Assembly (NCBI GenBank): GCA_025358305.1 | Contig: JANYJZ010000041.1 | Span: 82,183 to 146,182, forward strand | DNA: 64,000 nt | Direction: 5' to 3' | Origin: Ignavibacteriota bacterium | GTDB taxonomy: Bacteria > Bacteroidota > Ignavibacteria > UBA10030 > SZUA-254 | In this document: in pieces, positions 57,584 to 64,000 of the stretch | How the letters are laid out: every line of letters begins with the position of its first letter | How positions within the stretch are numbered: the first letter of the stretch is position 1 | Program-made: the position numbers and the translations under genes | The notes under the pieces: generated by a model | Told to the model about the DNA's origin: nothing | The model's input: only the letters and a program-made list of their open reading frames with translations | Databases searched by the model: none

Positions 57584-57931
57584 ATGGACATGAAGATTCA
57601 CGAACAGTCAAACAGCGGTCCGGCCGTCCTGGATCTCAAAGGAGATCCGCTGGGCGAGGATGACGCTTCGAAATTGAAGGAAAAGGTCTACAGCCTCATC
57701 GCCACAGGTGTAAAGCATGTCATCCTCAACCTCAGGGACGTCAAGCATATCAACAGCGCCGGGCTTGGCGGAATGGTCTGCGCGATGACGGCGCTCCGTA
57801 GAGTCGGCGGCGACATCTACCTCGCGAACACGCAGCTCAACGTCAGCAAGATCCTCGCCATCACGCAGCTCAACCGCATCATCGAGATGTACAATTCGAC
57901 CGATGAGGCGCTTGTCCGAGCGAAACGCTGA
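57584..57931 (+). CDS. STAS-domain anti-sigma factor antagonist
   Basis: A 115-residue protein with the STAS fold: VLDLKGDPLGEDDASKLKEKVYSL, then HVILNLRDVKHINSAGLGGMVCA, where the serine in INSAGLG is the usual phosphorylation site of SpoIIAA/RsbV-type antagonists. Start ATG 57584 (a second ATG two codons later is possible). It ends 33 bp before a terminator. The kinase and phosphatase partners are not in view, so its role in partner switching is inferred. Confidence 0.88.
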   Translation: MDMKIHEQSNSGPAVLDLKGDPLGEDDASKLKEKVYSLIATGVKHVILNLRDVKHINSAGLGGMVCAMTALRRVGGDIYLANTQLNVSKILAITQLNRIIEMYNSTDEALVRAKR

Positions 57932-57964
57932 TCTCGACGATTGCCGAACCATCGTCTCTCTTTG

Positions 57965-57992
57965 AACTCCGACCCCCTGGTCGGAGTTTTCG
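57965..57992 (+). terminator. Rho-independent terminator after the STAS gene
   Basis: 10-bp perfect stem AACTCCGACC (57965-57974) / GGTCGGAGTT (57979-57988), loop CCCT, then TTCGCTTTC. The T run is short, so it is less certain than the others. Confidence 0.7.
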
Positions 57993-58081
57993 CTTTCGGA
58001 AGGAAGAGTTTGGCGGCGGCGGGCGGCAAAAAGCTTCCGATCTTTGTACATTCAACGCATCTAAAGGGAAAGGACCCACAC

Positions 58082-58549
58082 GTGAAGACCCGATGCATTC
58101 TCGCACTGTTCATCGTCATAGTGTTCGTGCCGCGCCTCGAGGCGGGGGCGCCCAAAAAATACGGCAAGCCCGTGACGCTCACTACGAAGACGTCCGTCTC
58201 GCAGATCCTCGCGTCTCCGGATAAGTTCAACGGCAAGAAGGTGCTCGTCGAAGGGGCCGTCGTGAACGTCTGCGAGAGCCGGGGCTGCTGGATCGAGCTC
58301 GCGAGCGACAAGGAATTTCAGTCGATCATCTTCAAGGTCGACGACGGCGTCATCACCTTCCCGATGAGCGCGAAGGGGAAGACGGCAACGGTGCAAGGCG
58401 TCGTCCAGGTGACAACGGTGAGCAGGGAGGACCGGATCGATCGAGCGAAGAAGGAAGCGGCAGAGAGCAAAACGGCCTTCGATTCCACCGCGATCACCGG
58501 CCCGAAGACGACGGTCAGGATCATGGGTGACGGCGCGGTCATCAAGTAA
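58082..58549 (+). CDS. DUF4920-family exported protein
   Basis: A 155-residue protein from GTG 58082, which has AAGG spaced about 8 bp upstream. The signal peptide is VKTRCILALFIVIVFVPRLEAG. The mature domain is strand-rich, and contains VCESRGCWIELAS, whose two cysteines may bind metal or form a disulfide. This matches DUF4920, often next to PepSY-TM proteins, as here. A metal-handling role is an inference. It precedes the PepSY-associated membrane protein by 10 bp. Confidence 0.8.
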   Translation: MKTRCILALFIVIVFVPRLEAGAPKKYGKPVTLTTKTSVSQILASPDKFNGKKVLVEGAVVNVCESRGCWIELASDKEFQSIIFKVDDGVITFPMSAKGKTATVQGVVQVTTVSREDRIDRAKKEAAESKTAFDSTAITGPKTTVRIMGDGAVIK

Positions 58550-58559
58550 CGGCCCTCGT

Positions 58560-59123
58560 ATGAGCGATTTTTCCTGGCGACGCTGGAATACCATCCTCCA
58601 CAGGGATGTCGGGTACATCATCGTCGCGCTGACGATCGCCTACGGCATCTCGGGGATCGCGGTGAACCACACCGCCGATTGGAACCCGAGTTATGTCCAG
58701 ATGAAGCGTTCGATGAAGATCGATCCCATCATCAAGGAGGCCCGGGAGGAGATCATCGCGGAGGGACGTGCGAAGATCGGCCGCGTGGACGAACCCCAAA
58801 ACGTGTTCCGGCCCGATCCAGAGACGCTCACGCTGTTCTACCCTGGCGAGACCTATTCCATCGACCTCCCGACGGGGAACGTGATCGTCGAACAGACGCA
58901 TACCCGGCCGGTCCTCTTCGAGGTGAACCAGCTCCATCTGAACGCCCCGAAGGGTGTCTGGACCTATATCGCCGACCTCTACGCGCTGACCCTTATTCTC
59001 GTTGCTCTCACCGGACTGTTCGTCTTGCGGGGGAAGAACGGCATTACGGGCCGAGGCGCCTGGCTTACCGGTATCGGCGTGGCCGTTCCGGTGGCCTACT
59101 GGGTCTATTACCTGTACGCCTGA
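58560..59123 (+). CDS. PepSY-associated transmembrane helix protein
   Basis: A 187-residue membrane protein from ATG 58560. An N-terminal helix (about 16-38, VGYIIVALTIAYGISGIAVNH) leads to an extracytoplasmic domain. The C-terminus has two helices (about 137-158 and 167-185, LTLILVALTGLFVLRG; AWLTGIGVAVPVAYWVYYLYA). This matches the short PepSY_TM-like family. It probably forms a pair with the DUF4920 protein. Together they may belong to an electron-transfer or metal uptake system, which is not established. Confidence 0.75.
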   Translation: MSDFSWRRWNTILHRDVGYIIVALTIAYGISGIAVNHTADWNPSYVQMKRSMKIDPIIKEAREEIIAEGRAKIGRVDEPQNVFRPDPETLTLFYPGETYSIDLPTGNVIVEQTHTRPVLFEVNQLHLNAPKGVWTYIADLYALTLILVALTGLFVLRGKNGITGRGAWLTGIGVAVPVAYWVYYLYA

Positions 59124-59222
59124 GGGACTGCTCTGAATTCGCTGGATAGAGGAGACAACGGAGCGTTCCAAAGGGTTCGCTCTTGCAAAAAAAATAAAGT
59201 TGTGATCCGGCTCCGTGGGGTA

Positions 59223-59252
59223 TTGACTTTTGCTTTTATATTATCGTAATTC
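59223..59252 (+). promoter_or_regulatory. Possible promoter of a small RNA or of the SPOR gene
   Basis: TTGACT (59223-59228), 18 bp, TAATTC (59247-59252), in an A/T-rich patch. The -10 is weak. It is 340 bp before the next ATG, and two hairpins with T tracts lie in between. Confidence 0.5.
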
Positions 59253-59390
59253 TCATAATTATCAATGCCACCAATGATGGGGTTGGCGCTCGCGAACGTG
59301 AGAAATCGACTCCAGGCGGTGTTGAAGAAGGGATGATTGAGGAGACACTTCTTCGAATGGTGGATTTTTGTACGGAGAGGTGTCCTAGGG

Positions 59391-59466
59391 AGGGGCTGTG
59401 AGCATAAGCACAGCCCTTTCTGTTTTTTGACCCCGGCCAGGGCTACGGCCGGGGTCATTTTATTTT
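59391..59466 (+). terminator. Two tandem terminator hairpins, 59391-59427 and 59429-59466
   Basis: First: stem GGGCTGTG (59393-59400) / CACAGCCC (59409-59416), then a TTTTTT run (59422-59427). Second: perfect stem GACCCCGGCC (59429-59438) / GGCCGGGGTC (59447-59456), then ATTTTATTTT. The gap 59124-59571 holds these hairpins and the A/T-rich promoter at 59223, and no other supported gene. A transcript from 59259 to about 59427 (about 170 nt) would be a candidate small RNA, or the hairpins may attenuate the SPOR gene. Confidence 0.75.
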
Positions 59467-59571
59467 CTACCGGGCCATCGAACAGCGGGGGGTTGACCGA
59501 CGTCACGTGGGGGGTAGCATCTTTCGACGCGAAATCCCAGATTGGGAAAGAACTTATCGGAGGAAACCGTG

Positions 59572-60030
59572 ATGCATCGTTGGTCCATACTAGCGCTCGC
59601 GATCTTCTGCGCGGCGAGCGGCGCTGCCGCCCAGGGTCAGAAGAAGGGGTATCTGGTGACCGATCCGAATGGCAAGGGGGTCTATCTCATCCCTGATGTC
59701 ATCGCGGAGAAGACGGTCAATGTCACCATGAGTCAGCCTGCAGCCCCGGCGCCTGTGCTCAAGCGCGGCGCGTCGTATCTAGTCCAAGTCGGCGCCTTCG
59801 CCGTTCCGGCGAACGCCGCACGGCTGGCCAAACAACTCGAACAGGACAATTACCGGGTACTACGGTCGAAGGCCCGGTTCGAGCGCAGGAACCTCACGGT
59901 GGATGTGGTCTCCGTCGGCGGGATTGCGACGCTTGAGGAAGCCAACAAGGTTCTCGGCATTATGCGCGCGTCGTACGGCTTACAGGGCCTGATCGTGCCT
60001 CCTGGCGTTTCGACGCTCGCCGCGGAGTAG
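59572..60030 (+). CDS. SPOR-domain secreted protein
   Basis: A 152-residue protein from ATG 59572 with GGAGG at 59559-59563; GTG 59569 is also possible. The signal peptide is MHRWSILALAIFCAASGAAAQ. The last about 75 residues form a SPOR domain (YLVQVGAFAVPANAARLAKQL, with FERRNLTVDVVSVGG as further strands), which binds denuded septal peptidoglycan. The linker between is about 50 residues and unstructured by composition. It probably localises to the division site. A bidirectional terminator follows. Confidence 0.85.
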   Translation: MHRWSILALAIFCAASGAAAQGQKKGYLVTDPNGKGVYLIPDVIAEKTVNVTMSQPAAPAPVLKRGASYLVQVGAFAVPANAARLAKQLEQDNYRVLRSKARFERRNLTVDVVSVGGIATLEEANKVLGIMRASYGLQGLIVPPGVSTLAAE

Positions 60031-60050
60031 ACTCTACATCCAGGCTTGAA

Positions 60051-60092
60051 ACGCAAAGACCCTGATCGTTGACGATCAGGGTCTTTGCGTTT
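60051..60092. terminator. Bidirectional terminator between convergent genes
   Basis: A perfect 19-bp stem (60051-60069 with 60072-60090) with A bases before the stem and T bases after, 21 bp after the SPOR gene and 18 bp before the stop of the minus-strand lipoprotein gene. It can terminate transcripts from both strands. Confidence 0.93.
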
Positions 60093-60109
60093 ATGGCCGG
60101 TCGGGATGG

Positions 60110-60748
60110 CTACTTACTGGCCCAAGATACGCGCCGGGCGTCGATCCAGGCCACGGTCGTGCCCGATGCCTCCTCAGAAGGGGTAAGACGGATCCTTTCG
60201 ATCTCACTGACCGGTATCCGCATGGACCCGGCGGCGCTGGCGATCACGACTGCTGTCTTCAGAGGGATCTCGCCGTTGAGAAACATCCCGCGCAGCGCCA
60301 TCCTGCGGATACGCGCCCCATCTTTCCCGGTGATGCTCCCCAAGGAACTGAAGTAGACCTTTTCTGTCCCGTCGCCCTGAGGATCGGCAAAGAGAATGGA
60401 CGACTGGTCGAATCCGACGAGCTCGCCTTTCCACACCTTGCTCTCGTCCAGGGACGTCGTATAGGAGACGGTCTGGCCGAGGGAGGGGAGCGCTCGTTGG
60501 CGTGTCTCGTCCATCGTCGCTGAAGCATAGTATGTCGCGTATTCATTGTCGGAGAGCTCACGGACCGATGCGTAGGTGCCGTTCAGGACGGTTCCGTCGC
60601 GCAACAGGAGGGTGACCCGCTGGCCGATGTCGATGCTCGATGTGTGGGGCGTTTCCCGCGGCGCCCACGCGACGGGGCTGCAGCCGGCGCAAAATGCCGC
60701 GAACAGAAGAACGAAAAGGGTGGTTCGTGCCGAGATGATTGATCGCAT
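60110..60748 (-). CDS. Lipoprotein, uncharacterised
   Basis: A 212-residue lipoprotein. The lipobox FCAGC puts the lipidated Cys at residue 22. The start ATG 60748 has GAGGAGG about 8 bp upstream (minus strand). The mature part is strand-rich: VTLLLRDGTVLNGTYASVREL, then SKVWKGELVGFDQSSILFAD, and a hydrophobic patch LKTAVVIASAAGSMRI. The strands RDGTxxxG and VxxSExxRI suggest an Sm-like or SH3-like barrel surface protein, which I cannot confirm. A 10-1-10 palindrome lies 23 bp upstream of its ATG. It is convergent with the SPOR gene. Confidence 0.7.
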   Translation of the reverse strand: MRSIISARTTLFVLLFAAFCAGCSPVAWAPRETPHTSSIDIGQRVTLLLRDGTVLNGTYASVRELSDNEYATYYASATMDETRQRALPSLGQTVSYTTSLDESKVWKGELVGFDQSSILFADPQGDGTEKVYFSSLGSITGKDGARIRRMALRGMFLNGEIPLKTAVVIASAAGSMRIPVSEIERIRLTPSEEASGTTVAWIDARRVSWASK

Positions 60749-60770
60749 GGTCGTATCCTCCTCTAGTGAA

Positions 60771-60791
60771 GAACAGTACGACGTACTGTTC
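60771..60791. promoter_or_regulatory. Perfect 21-bp palindrome upstream of the lipoprotein gene
   Basis: Arms GAACAGTACG (60771-60780) and CGTACTGTTC (60782-60791) around a single central A. It lies 22-43 bp before the lipoprotein start codon on the minus strand, upstream of its Shine-Dalgarno site, and could be an operator for a dimeric repressor or a leader hairpin. No known regulator motif fits well; the LexA, Fur and ArsR forms I know do not match. Confidence 0.6.
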
Positions 60792-61548
60792 CATATCCGC
60801 TTCTTGGTACGGTCGGGGGCTGAGGATGTTGCAGTCGATCAGATCGAAGAATGGGCCTTGTTTGCAAAGATCATATTTAACATGATATTGAGGCTCGCTC
60901 CGAAAGGCACGGAATGTCGTTCATCACATCCAATGCGCACCTGGGATGCCTCGGCACACATCCGTGGCGATATGTTCCTTGCGGAGAGACCAGAGGATCA
61001 AAGACTCTGCTGCTCCGGGAGTACACGAGAGTCCCAGAACTGTGGGATGAAGTTGGCATTCAGTTTCTACGATTAAAGATCCTCTCTGATGGCGATCCCC
61101 CGAGGACCTCGCTCAGCGCCCAGCTACTTGATACGTACACTACGTCGCACCTCGATCCCCAAAGATCTCCCGTCATGGTCTAGAGAACCTAGTCAGACGT
61201 ACGATTCACAAATGCTAATACGAAGCGTTCATCGATGTTCTTCTCACGATGTACGCCTGTGGGATCCCTTCCGAGCGTAAACGGGAACGACTCCGAGGGA
61301 ACGACTCCGAGGCAATTAATCGCTTGCAATAGGTGGGCTGGTTTCGTATATTTAGAGCGCATAAAATCATTCTACATTCCGAAAAGACAGTTCTGAATCG
61401 TCCTTTTCTTTCTGCGAAGCTATGGAATGGCTGAATGATGAGAGGAGAGGGTGTTGTGTTGACGGCAGGTGTTGACAAGACTGTTGACTACGCTCTCCGC
61501 AGCTCGTCAAGAGACGAGCGAAACACAAGGAAGAACGTCTCAAAATTT
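60792..61548. other. Non-coding, lower-GC stretch without supported genes
   Basis: About 750 bp with only short or antisense frames, none with a ribosome binding site and a plausible product. A frame of 89 codons at 60914-61183 has no recognisable family and poor codon use, so I leave it out. The region contains a perfect 14-bp tandem duplication (GGGAACGACTCCGA at 61283-61296 and 61297-61310), a promoter at 61324-61352, three TGTTGAC copies at 61457-61488, and a hairpin GCTCGTC-AAGA-GACGAGC at 61502-61519. It could be eroded integrated DNA next to the tRNA. Confidence 0.6.
61324..61352 (+). promoter_or_regulatory. Promoter-like site before the tRNA fragment
   Basis: TTGCAA (61324-61329), 17 bp, TATATT (61347-61352). 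It would transcribe about 190 nt of non-coding DNA and then the tRNA-Val fragment. It may be the original tRNA promoter or that of a small transcript. Confidence 0.5.
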
Positions 61549-61610
61549 GGGCGCTTAGCTCAGCTGGTTCAGAGCGTACGCCTCACACGCGTAAGGTCAC
61601 TGGTTCGATT
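61549..61610 (+). tRNA. tRNA-Val(CAC) fragment, 3' end lost at an integration junction
   Basis: The 5' 62 nt of a tRNA are intact: acceptor strand GGGCGCT (61549-61555), D stem GCTC/GAGC, anticodon stem TACGC/GCGTA with loop CTCACAC (anticodon CAC at 61584-61586, valine GTG), then ACTGG and TTCGATT. The 3' half of the T stem (CCAGT needed) and the 3' acceptor strand (AGCGCCC needed) are absent; the sequence becomes GGGCTACATTC. The break is at the end of the T loop, a usual site for tyrosine recombinase crossover. The gene starting 62 bp further is a tyrosine recombinase. The tRNA cannot be functional as it stands. Confidence 0.85.
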
Positions 61611-61671
61611 GGGCTACATTCAAGGTTTTCCCTCCATCTGCTAACGGGATTGCTAACCGAAAGGTGACGCA

Positions 61672-62703
61672 ATGCCCTCTTCTCCTCTGAAGTTTTCCCT
61701 CTTCAAGCGCAACAACGGCAAGTACTATGTTCTCTACGTTGAAAATGGGCGCAAGCGATGGAAGTCCACGCGCGCTGGCTCAAAGCCTGCGGCGTTGAAG
61801 GTCCTCACCAACCTAGAGAAGCTCTTTTCTGCTGAGAATCCCCCCAAGACTCTCCACCAGTTCACACAAGAGTTTTTAGACTACGCTAGGAGTACGTTTG
61901 CACACCGCACGTGGCTCATTTACAGCGGTGCTTTGAATAATCTGGAGTCCCTTGCTGGGAATACTCAGCTGACTTTGCTAACGCCTCAGCACTTCGACAA
62001 CTACAAGACGAAAAGGCTGGAGGCTAAGAAGTCTCCTGTCACGGTGAACATTGAATTGAGGGCCTTGAAGGCAGCAATGAACACCGCTGTACGCTGGAAG
62101 TACTTGGAGGCCAACCCTCTCGGAAATGTCACTCAGGCAAGGGTTGCTGAGACTTCCCCCACATATTTCACCAAACAAGACTTCCAAGGGCTTCTCAACG
62201 CAATCTCAGAGGAATGGCTTAGGGAATTGGTGGTTTTCGCTGCGTTGACAGGGATGAGAAGGGGGGAGTTAGTTAATTTGCGCTGGGAGGATATTGACCT
62301 AAAGCGAAAGCTAATCCGTATTCAGAGTAATCCGACATTCAGGACGAAACAGGGCAAGCGGAGAATCATTCCCATGAGTGATGTTGTCTTCAGCCTCTTA
62401 TCCTCCAAAGCTCAGCACATCCGCTGCGAATATATTTTCCACCTCAAGGGCTTCAAGGTTAACGATGACTATGCGAGCAAAAGATTCAAGAGTCTTGTGC
62501 GTAAAGTTGGGCTGGACGGGAAACTTCACTTCCACAGCCTCAGGCATACGTTCGCAAGTTGGCTGGTTCAGGACGGAGTTTCGTTGTACGAAGTCCAAAG
62601 GCTCTTAGGCCATAGCAATTCGAAGGTCACTCAAATGTATAGCCACCTAGAGCCTGAGAAGCTCCATTCAACGGTCAACCGCATCTCCGTCTCCACGAAC
62701 TAG
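61672..62703 (+). CDS. Tyrosine recombinase/integrase of the element
   Basis: A 343-residue site-specific recombinase. An N-terminal arm-binding-like part (residues about 5-50), a core-binding SAM-like domain (about 58-150), and a catalytic domain (about 163-335). Catalytic residues: R196 in TGMRRGEL, H288 and R291 in FHSLRHTFAS, H314 in LLGHSN, and nucleophile Y323 in VTQMYSH. The SD AAAGGTGA is close before ATG 61672. The TGCTAAC pair (61639 and 61651) between the tRNA fragment and the ATG could be arm sites (inference). The tRNA-Val fragment just upstream gives the target. Confidence 0.95.
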   Translation: MPSSPLKFSLFKRNNGKYYVLYVENGRKRWKSTRAGSKPAALKVLTNLEKLFSAENPPKTLHQFTQEFLDYARSTFAHRTWLIYSGALNNLESLAGNTQLTLLTPQHFDNYKTKRLEAKKSPVTVNIELRALKAAMNTAVRWKYLEANPLGNVTQARVAETSPTYFTKQDFQGLLNAISEEWLRELVVFAALTGMRRGELVNLRWEDIDLKRKLIRIQSNPTFRTKQGKRRIIPMSDVVFSLLSSKAQHIRCEYIFHLKGFKVNDDYASKRFKSLVRKVGLDGKLHFHSLRHTFASWLVQDGVSLYEVQRLLGHSNSKVTQMYSHLEPEKLHSTVNRISVSTN

Positions 62704-62745
62704 GACCAGAATGTCACATTTCACGAAAGAAGAATGCAACGGCGC

Positions 62746-62774
62746 TTGATACTACTCATTAAATTGAGTACAAT
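62746..62774 (+). promoter_or_regulatory. Promoter with an inverted repeat between -35 and -10
   Basis: TTGATA (62746-62751), 17 bp, TACAAT (62769-62774): a very good sigma-70 match. The arms TACTCA (62753-62758) and TGAGTA (62765-62770) with a 6-bp spacer form an inverted repeat inside and overlapping the -10, a likely repressor site. Predicted transcript start about 62781, leader about 87 nt. Confidence 0.75.
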
Positions 62775-62867
62775 GGCATGCAACATGGGGGAGGGAGGAG
62801 CGTCACTGGAACACCTCTTCGTGAACTCACTTCGAACGACTTGCATTACCACATTCAAGGAGGTTTC

Positions 62868-63662
62868 ATGAGCAGACTCTTGCGGATACCCGGTTCAGCG
62901 ATATTACTCCTAGTGAAAGTATTGTTAATCGTGTCTATTTCGTTGAGCATCATTGCACTTTCAGCTTGCTCAAAATCCAATCCTACAGCGCCGCCACCAC
63001 CACCGCCTAGTAAGCCGAAGTTTAATCTATTACCATATTATGAGTCCCTCGATTCAGGGTACTTCAAGGTGTGGTCAGACAGCTCATGGGAACGGTACAG
63101 TGGCAATGTGACTCTCAGCGGCATTGCCTACCTCGTCACCGAAAATAGCTCTGGCACAAAGTACTATTACTCCTCCGGAGGATACGCTGGATTTACGGCA
63201 ACCAACGGAGATTTGATAATTTTTAACCATCCAGTAGCACCCCTGCCCCAGTACCTCGTCTTCGATTCCACATCTCATCGTTCCACCACATTCTATTACG
63301 CCGGTTACACTGTTACCTTTTCGTATGACAATCGCCTAATTGACACAACTGTCTCGGTCTCTTTGCCATTTGGTGTATTCACCCCGTGTATAAGCATTGC
63401 GAGTAAAGGAGTGATATCCGCTGGTGGAAGCGAACAAGCTGTCACAAGCACCGGCTCCTTGGCGAGGAATCTTGGAGGGGTTCGCTCTATCTCCTCGGAT
63501 GGTTTTACGATTATCTTGGTCAGGGGTCGAGTAGGCGGCCACGATTGGGGTGTCGGAACTGAGAGCTTAATTCTTCACAAAGTAGACTCAGAGAATCTGT
63601 TCTCTGGGCTTACGTGTCAGCAGGCTCTGAATGGTCTTTCGATAAACCAGAGTGACCTATGA
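62868..63662 (+). CDS. Lipoprotein of the integrative element, unknown
   Basis: A 264-residue lipoprotein from ATG 62868, with AAGGAGG 8 bp upstream; an earlier ATG at 62778 was rejected because it lies over the leader. The lipobox is ALSAC after a long hydrophobic N-terminus (SAILLLVKVLLIVSISLSII). A PTAPPPPPPSKPKF linker follows, then about 200 residues rich in Ser/Thr/Tyr strands (for example FNHPVAPLPQYLVFDS). The mature domain resembles no family I recognise. It likely sits on the outer membrane or in the periplasm. Its TGA overlaps the next ATG. Confidence 0.8.
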   Translation: MSRLLRIPGSAILLLVKVLLIVSISLSIIALSACSKSNPTAPPPPPPSKPKFNLLPYYESLDSGYFKVWSDSSWERYSGNVTLSGIAYLVTENSSGTKYYYSSGGYAGFTATNGDLIIFNHPVAPLPQYLVFDSTSHRSTTFYYAGYTVTFSYDNRLIDTTVSVSLPFGVFTPCISIASKGVISAGGSEQAVTSTGSLARNLGGVRSISSDGFTIILVRGRVGGHDWGVGTESLILHKVDSENLFSGLTCQQALNGLSINQSDL

Positions 63663-64000
63663 CAAAGTTGATGGGACAACAATACTCCCTTACTTTTACG
63701 GAAGAATCTATAGAGGCTGCGAAAACAGAGCGTGAAGCGAGGGGACAAATAAGAGCCACAGATTATGCCCACTTTAACGATTGTGTGCGTAAGCTCAACT
63801 CAAATGTTGCAAGAATCCCTACCGACCTTCAAGTCACGATTTCGGAAATAATCTCACTCACTCAAGATATTGACCACGAGTCCTATATGAGTGGGTTGAT
63901 TGAGGCGTACCTTTATATTATCAGCTCGCTCCCAGAACATCTGCCACATATCTTGCTTACAATCTTTAAGAGATTGAAAGTTCCTATGACCAAGAAGAGG
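63659..64000 (+). CDS. Unknown protein, 3' end beyond the window
   Basis: ATG 63659 overlaps the lipoprotein stop as ATGA (63659-63662), and the frame stays open for 114 codons to the window edge. The visible protein is hydrophilic with predicted long helices (FTEESIEAAKTEREARG, HFNDCVRKLNSN, then MSGLIEAYLYIISSLPEHLP). No signal peptide or membrane helix is clear. The codon use is A/T-rich, like that of its neighbours. No family is recognised; translational coupling implies the two proteins function together. Confidence 0.75.
   Translation, partial: MTKLMGQQYSLTFTEESIEAAKTEREARGQIRATDYAHFNDCVRKLNSNVARIPTDLQVTISEIISLTQDIDHESYMSGLIEAYLYIISSLPEHLPHILLTIFKRLKVPMTKKR

Larger units (their letters stand above)
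61611..64000 (+). mobile_element. Left end of an integrative element at tRNA-Val, continues past the window
   Basis: From the tRNA break to the window edge the base composition falls to about 45-50% G+C, codon use changes (more A/T at third positions), and the first gene is a tyrosine recombinase pointing into the element. The other cargo seen is a lipoprotein and an unknown protein. The right boundary and any replication or transfer genes are beyond the window. A prophage, ICE or genomic island are all possible. Confidence 0.7.

Noticed and set aside
60771..60791. LexA box at the palindrome
   Set aside because: Half-sites and spacing do not match known LexA forms.
60914..61183. 89-codon frame in the gap before the tRNA fragment
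   Set aside because: No ribosome binding site, odd codon use, and no resemblance to any family.

Overview
The window is a 64 kb piece of a high-GC bacterial chromosome (mostly about 60-65% G+C by eye). It probably comes from the FCB (Bacteroidota/Chlorobiota/Ignavibacteriota) group. The clearest evidence is the 1,148-residue secreted protein at 41493-44939, which ends in a type IX secretion sorting domain with the YPNPFNP motif. Promoters carry TTG at -35 and TAnnTT at -10, close to the Bacteroidota TTTG/TAnnTTTG pattern. Many genes nevertheless have clear Shine-Dalgarno sequences. The exact lineage cannot be fixed without a database search.

Layout. 1-4987: end of folC, an ECF sigma factor/small membrane protein/Spy-like periplasmic protein module, a GNAT-like protein and a DUF4032 kinase-fold protein. 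5099-9604: aspartate kinase, Rho, and an OmpA protein with thrombospondin type 3 repeats. 9764-13011: thiolase, 3-hydroxybutyryl-CoA dehydrogenase and acyl-CoA dehydrogenase, a C4 acyl-CoA/beta-oxidation operon without a crotonase. 13037-14783: small secreted beta-barrel-like proteins. 14930-22555: a 2,003-residue sensor kinase (degenerate KaiC-like domain, seven PAS, four GAF, HisKA, HATPase), its response regulator and a nitrilase-family hydrolase. 23398-26871: asnS and a NatA/NatB-type ABC exporter. 27062-32871: nuoJ-K-L-M followed by an overlapping CPA2 Na+/H+ antiporter where nuoN would be expected. 32955-34658: a second sigma/anti-sigma/periplasmic helical protein module. 34764-38695: cysteine desulfurase, facing a minus-strand operon of M28 peptidase, prmA and Ppx/GppA phosphatase. 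38838-44939: DUF4097 protein, PBP4-type carboxypeptidase and the T9SS cargo protein. 45085-57027: secA, amidase, era, DUF1015, EamA, methylmalonyl-CoA epimerase, crcB/DUF190/PAP2 and uvrC. 57131-60748: small envelope and regulatory proteins (STAS, DUF4920, PepSY-TM, SPOR, lipoprotein).

From about 60750 the character changes. Some 900 bp carry no convincing gene and end in the 5' three quarters of a tRNA-Val(CAC) whose 3' end is missing. A tyrosine recombinase starts 62 bp later, followed by a lipoprotein and an unknown gene cut by the window edge, all lower in G+C. This looks like one end of an integrative element at a tRNA gene.

The most consistent signal outside genes is a set of fifteen promoter-like sites on both strands, all with a spacing of exactly 17 bp. 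Other points of interest are the sensor kinase with a response regulator whose C-terminal half resembles a HisKA domain without its histidine, the nuo cluster ending in an antiporter, the two sigma-factor modules, a possible small RNA with two terminator hairpins, and the broken tRNA. No CRISPR array, toxin-antitoxin pair or recognisable defence system was seen; the unexplored part of the integrative element lies beyond the right edge.
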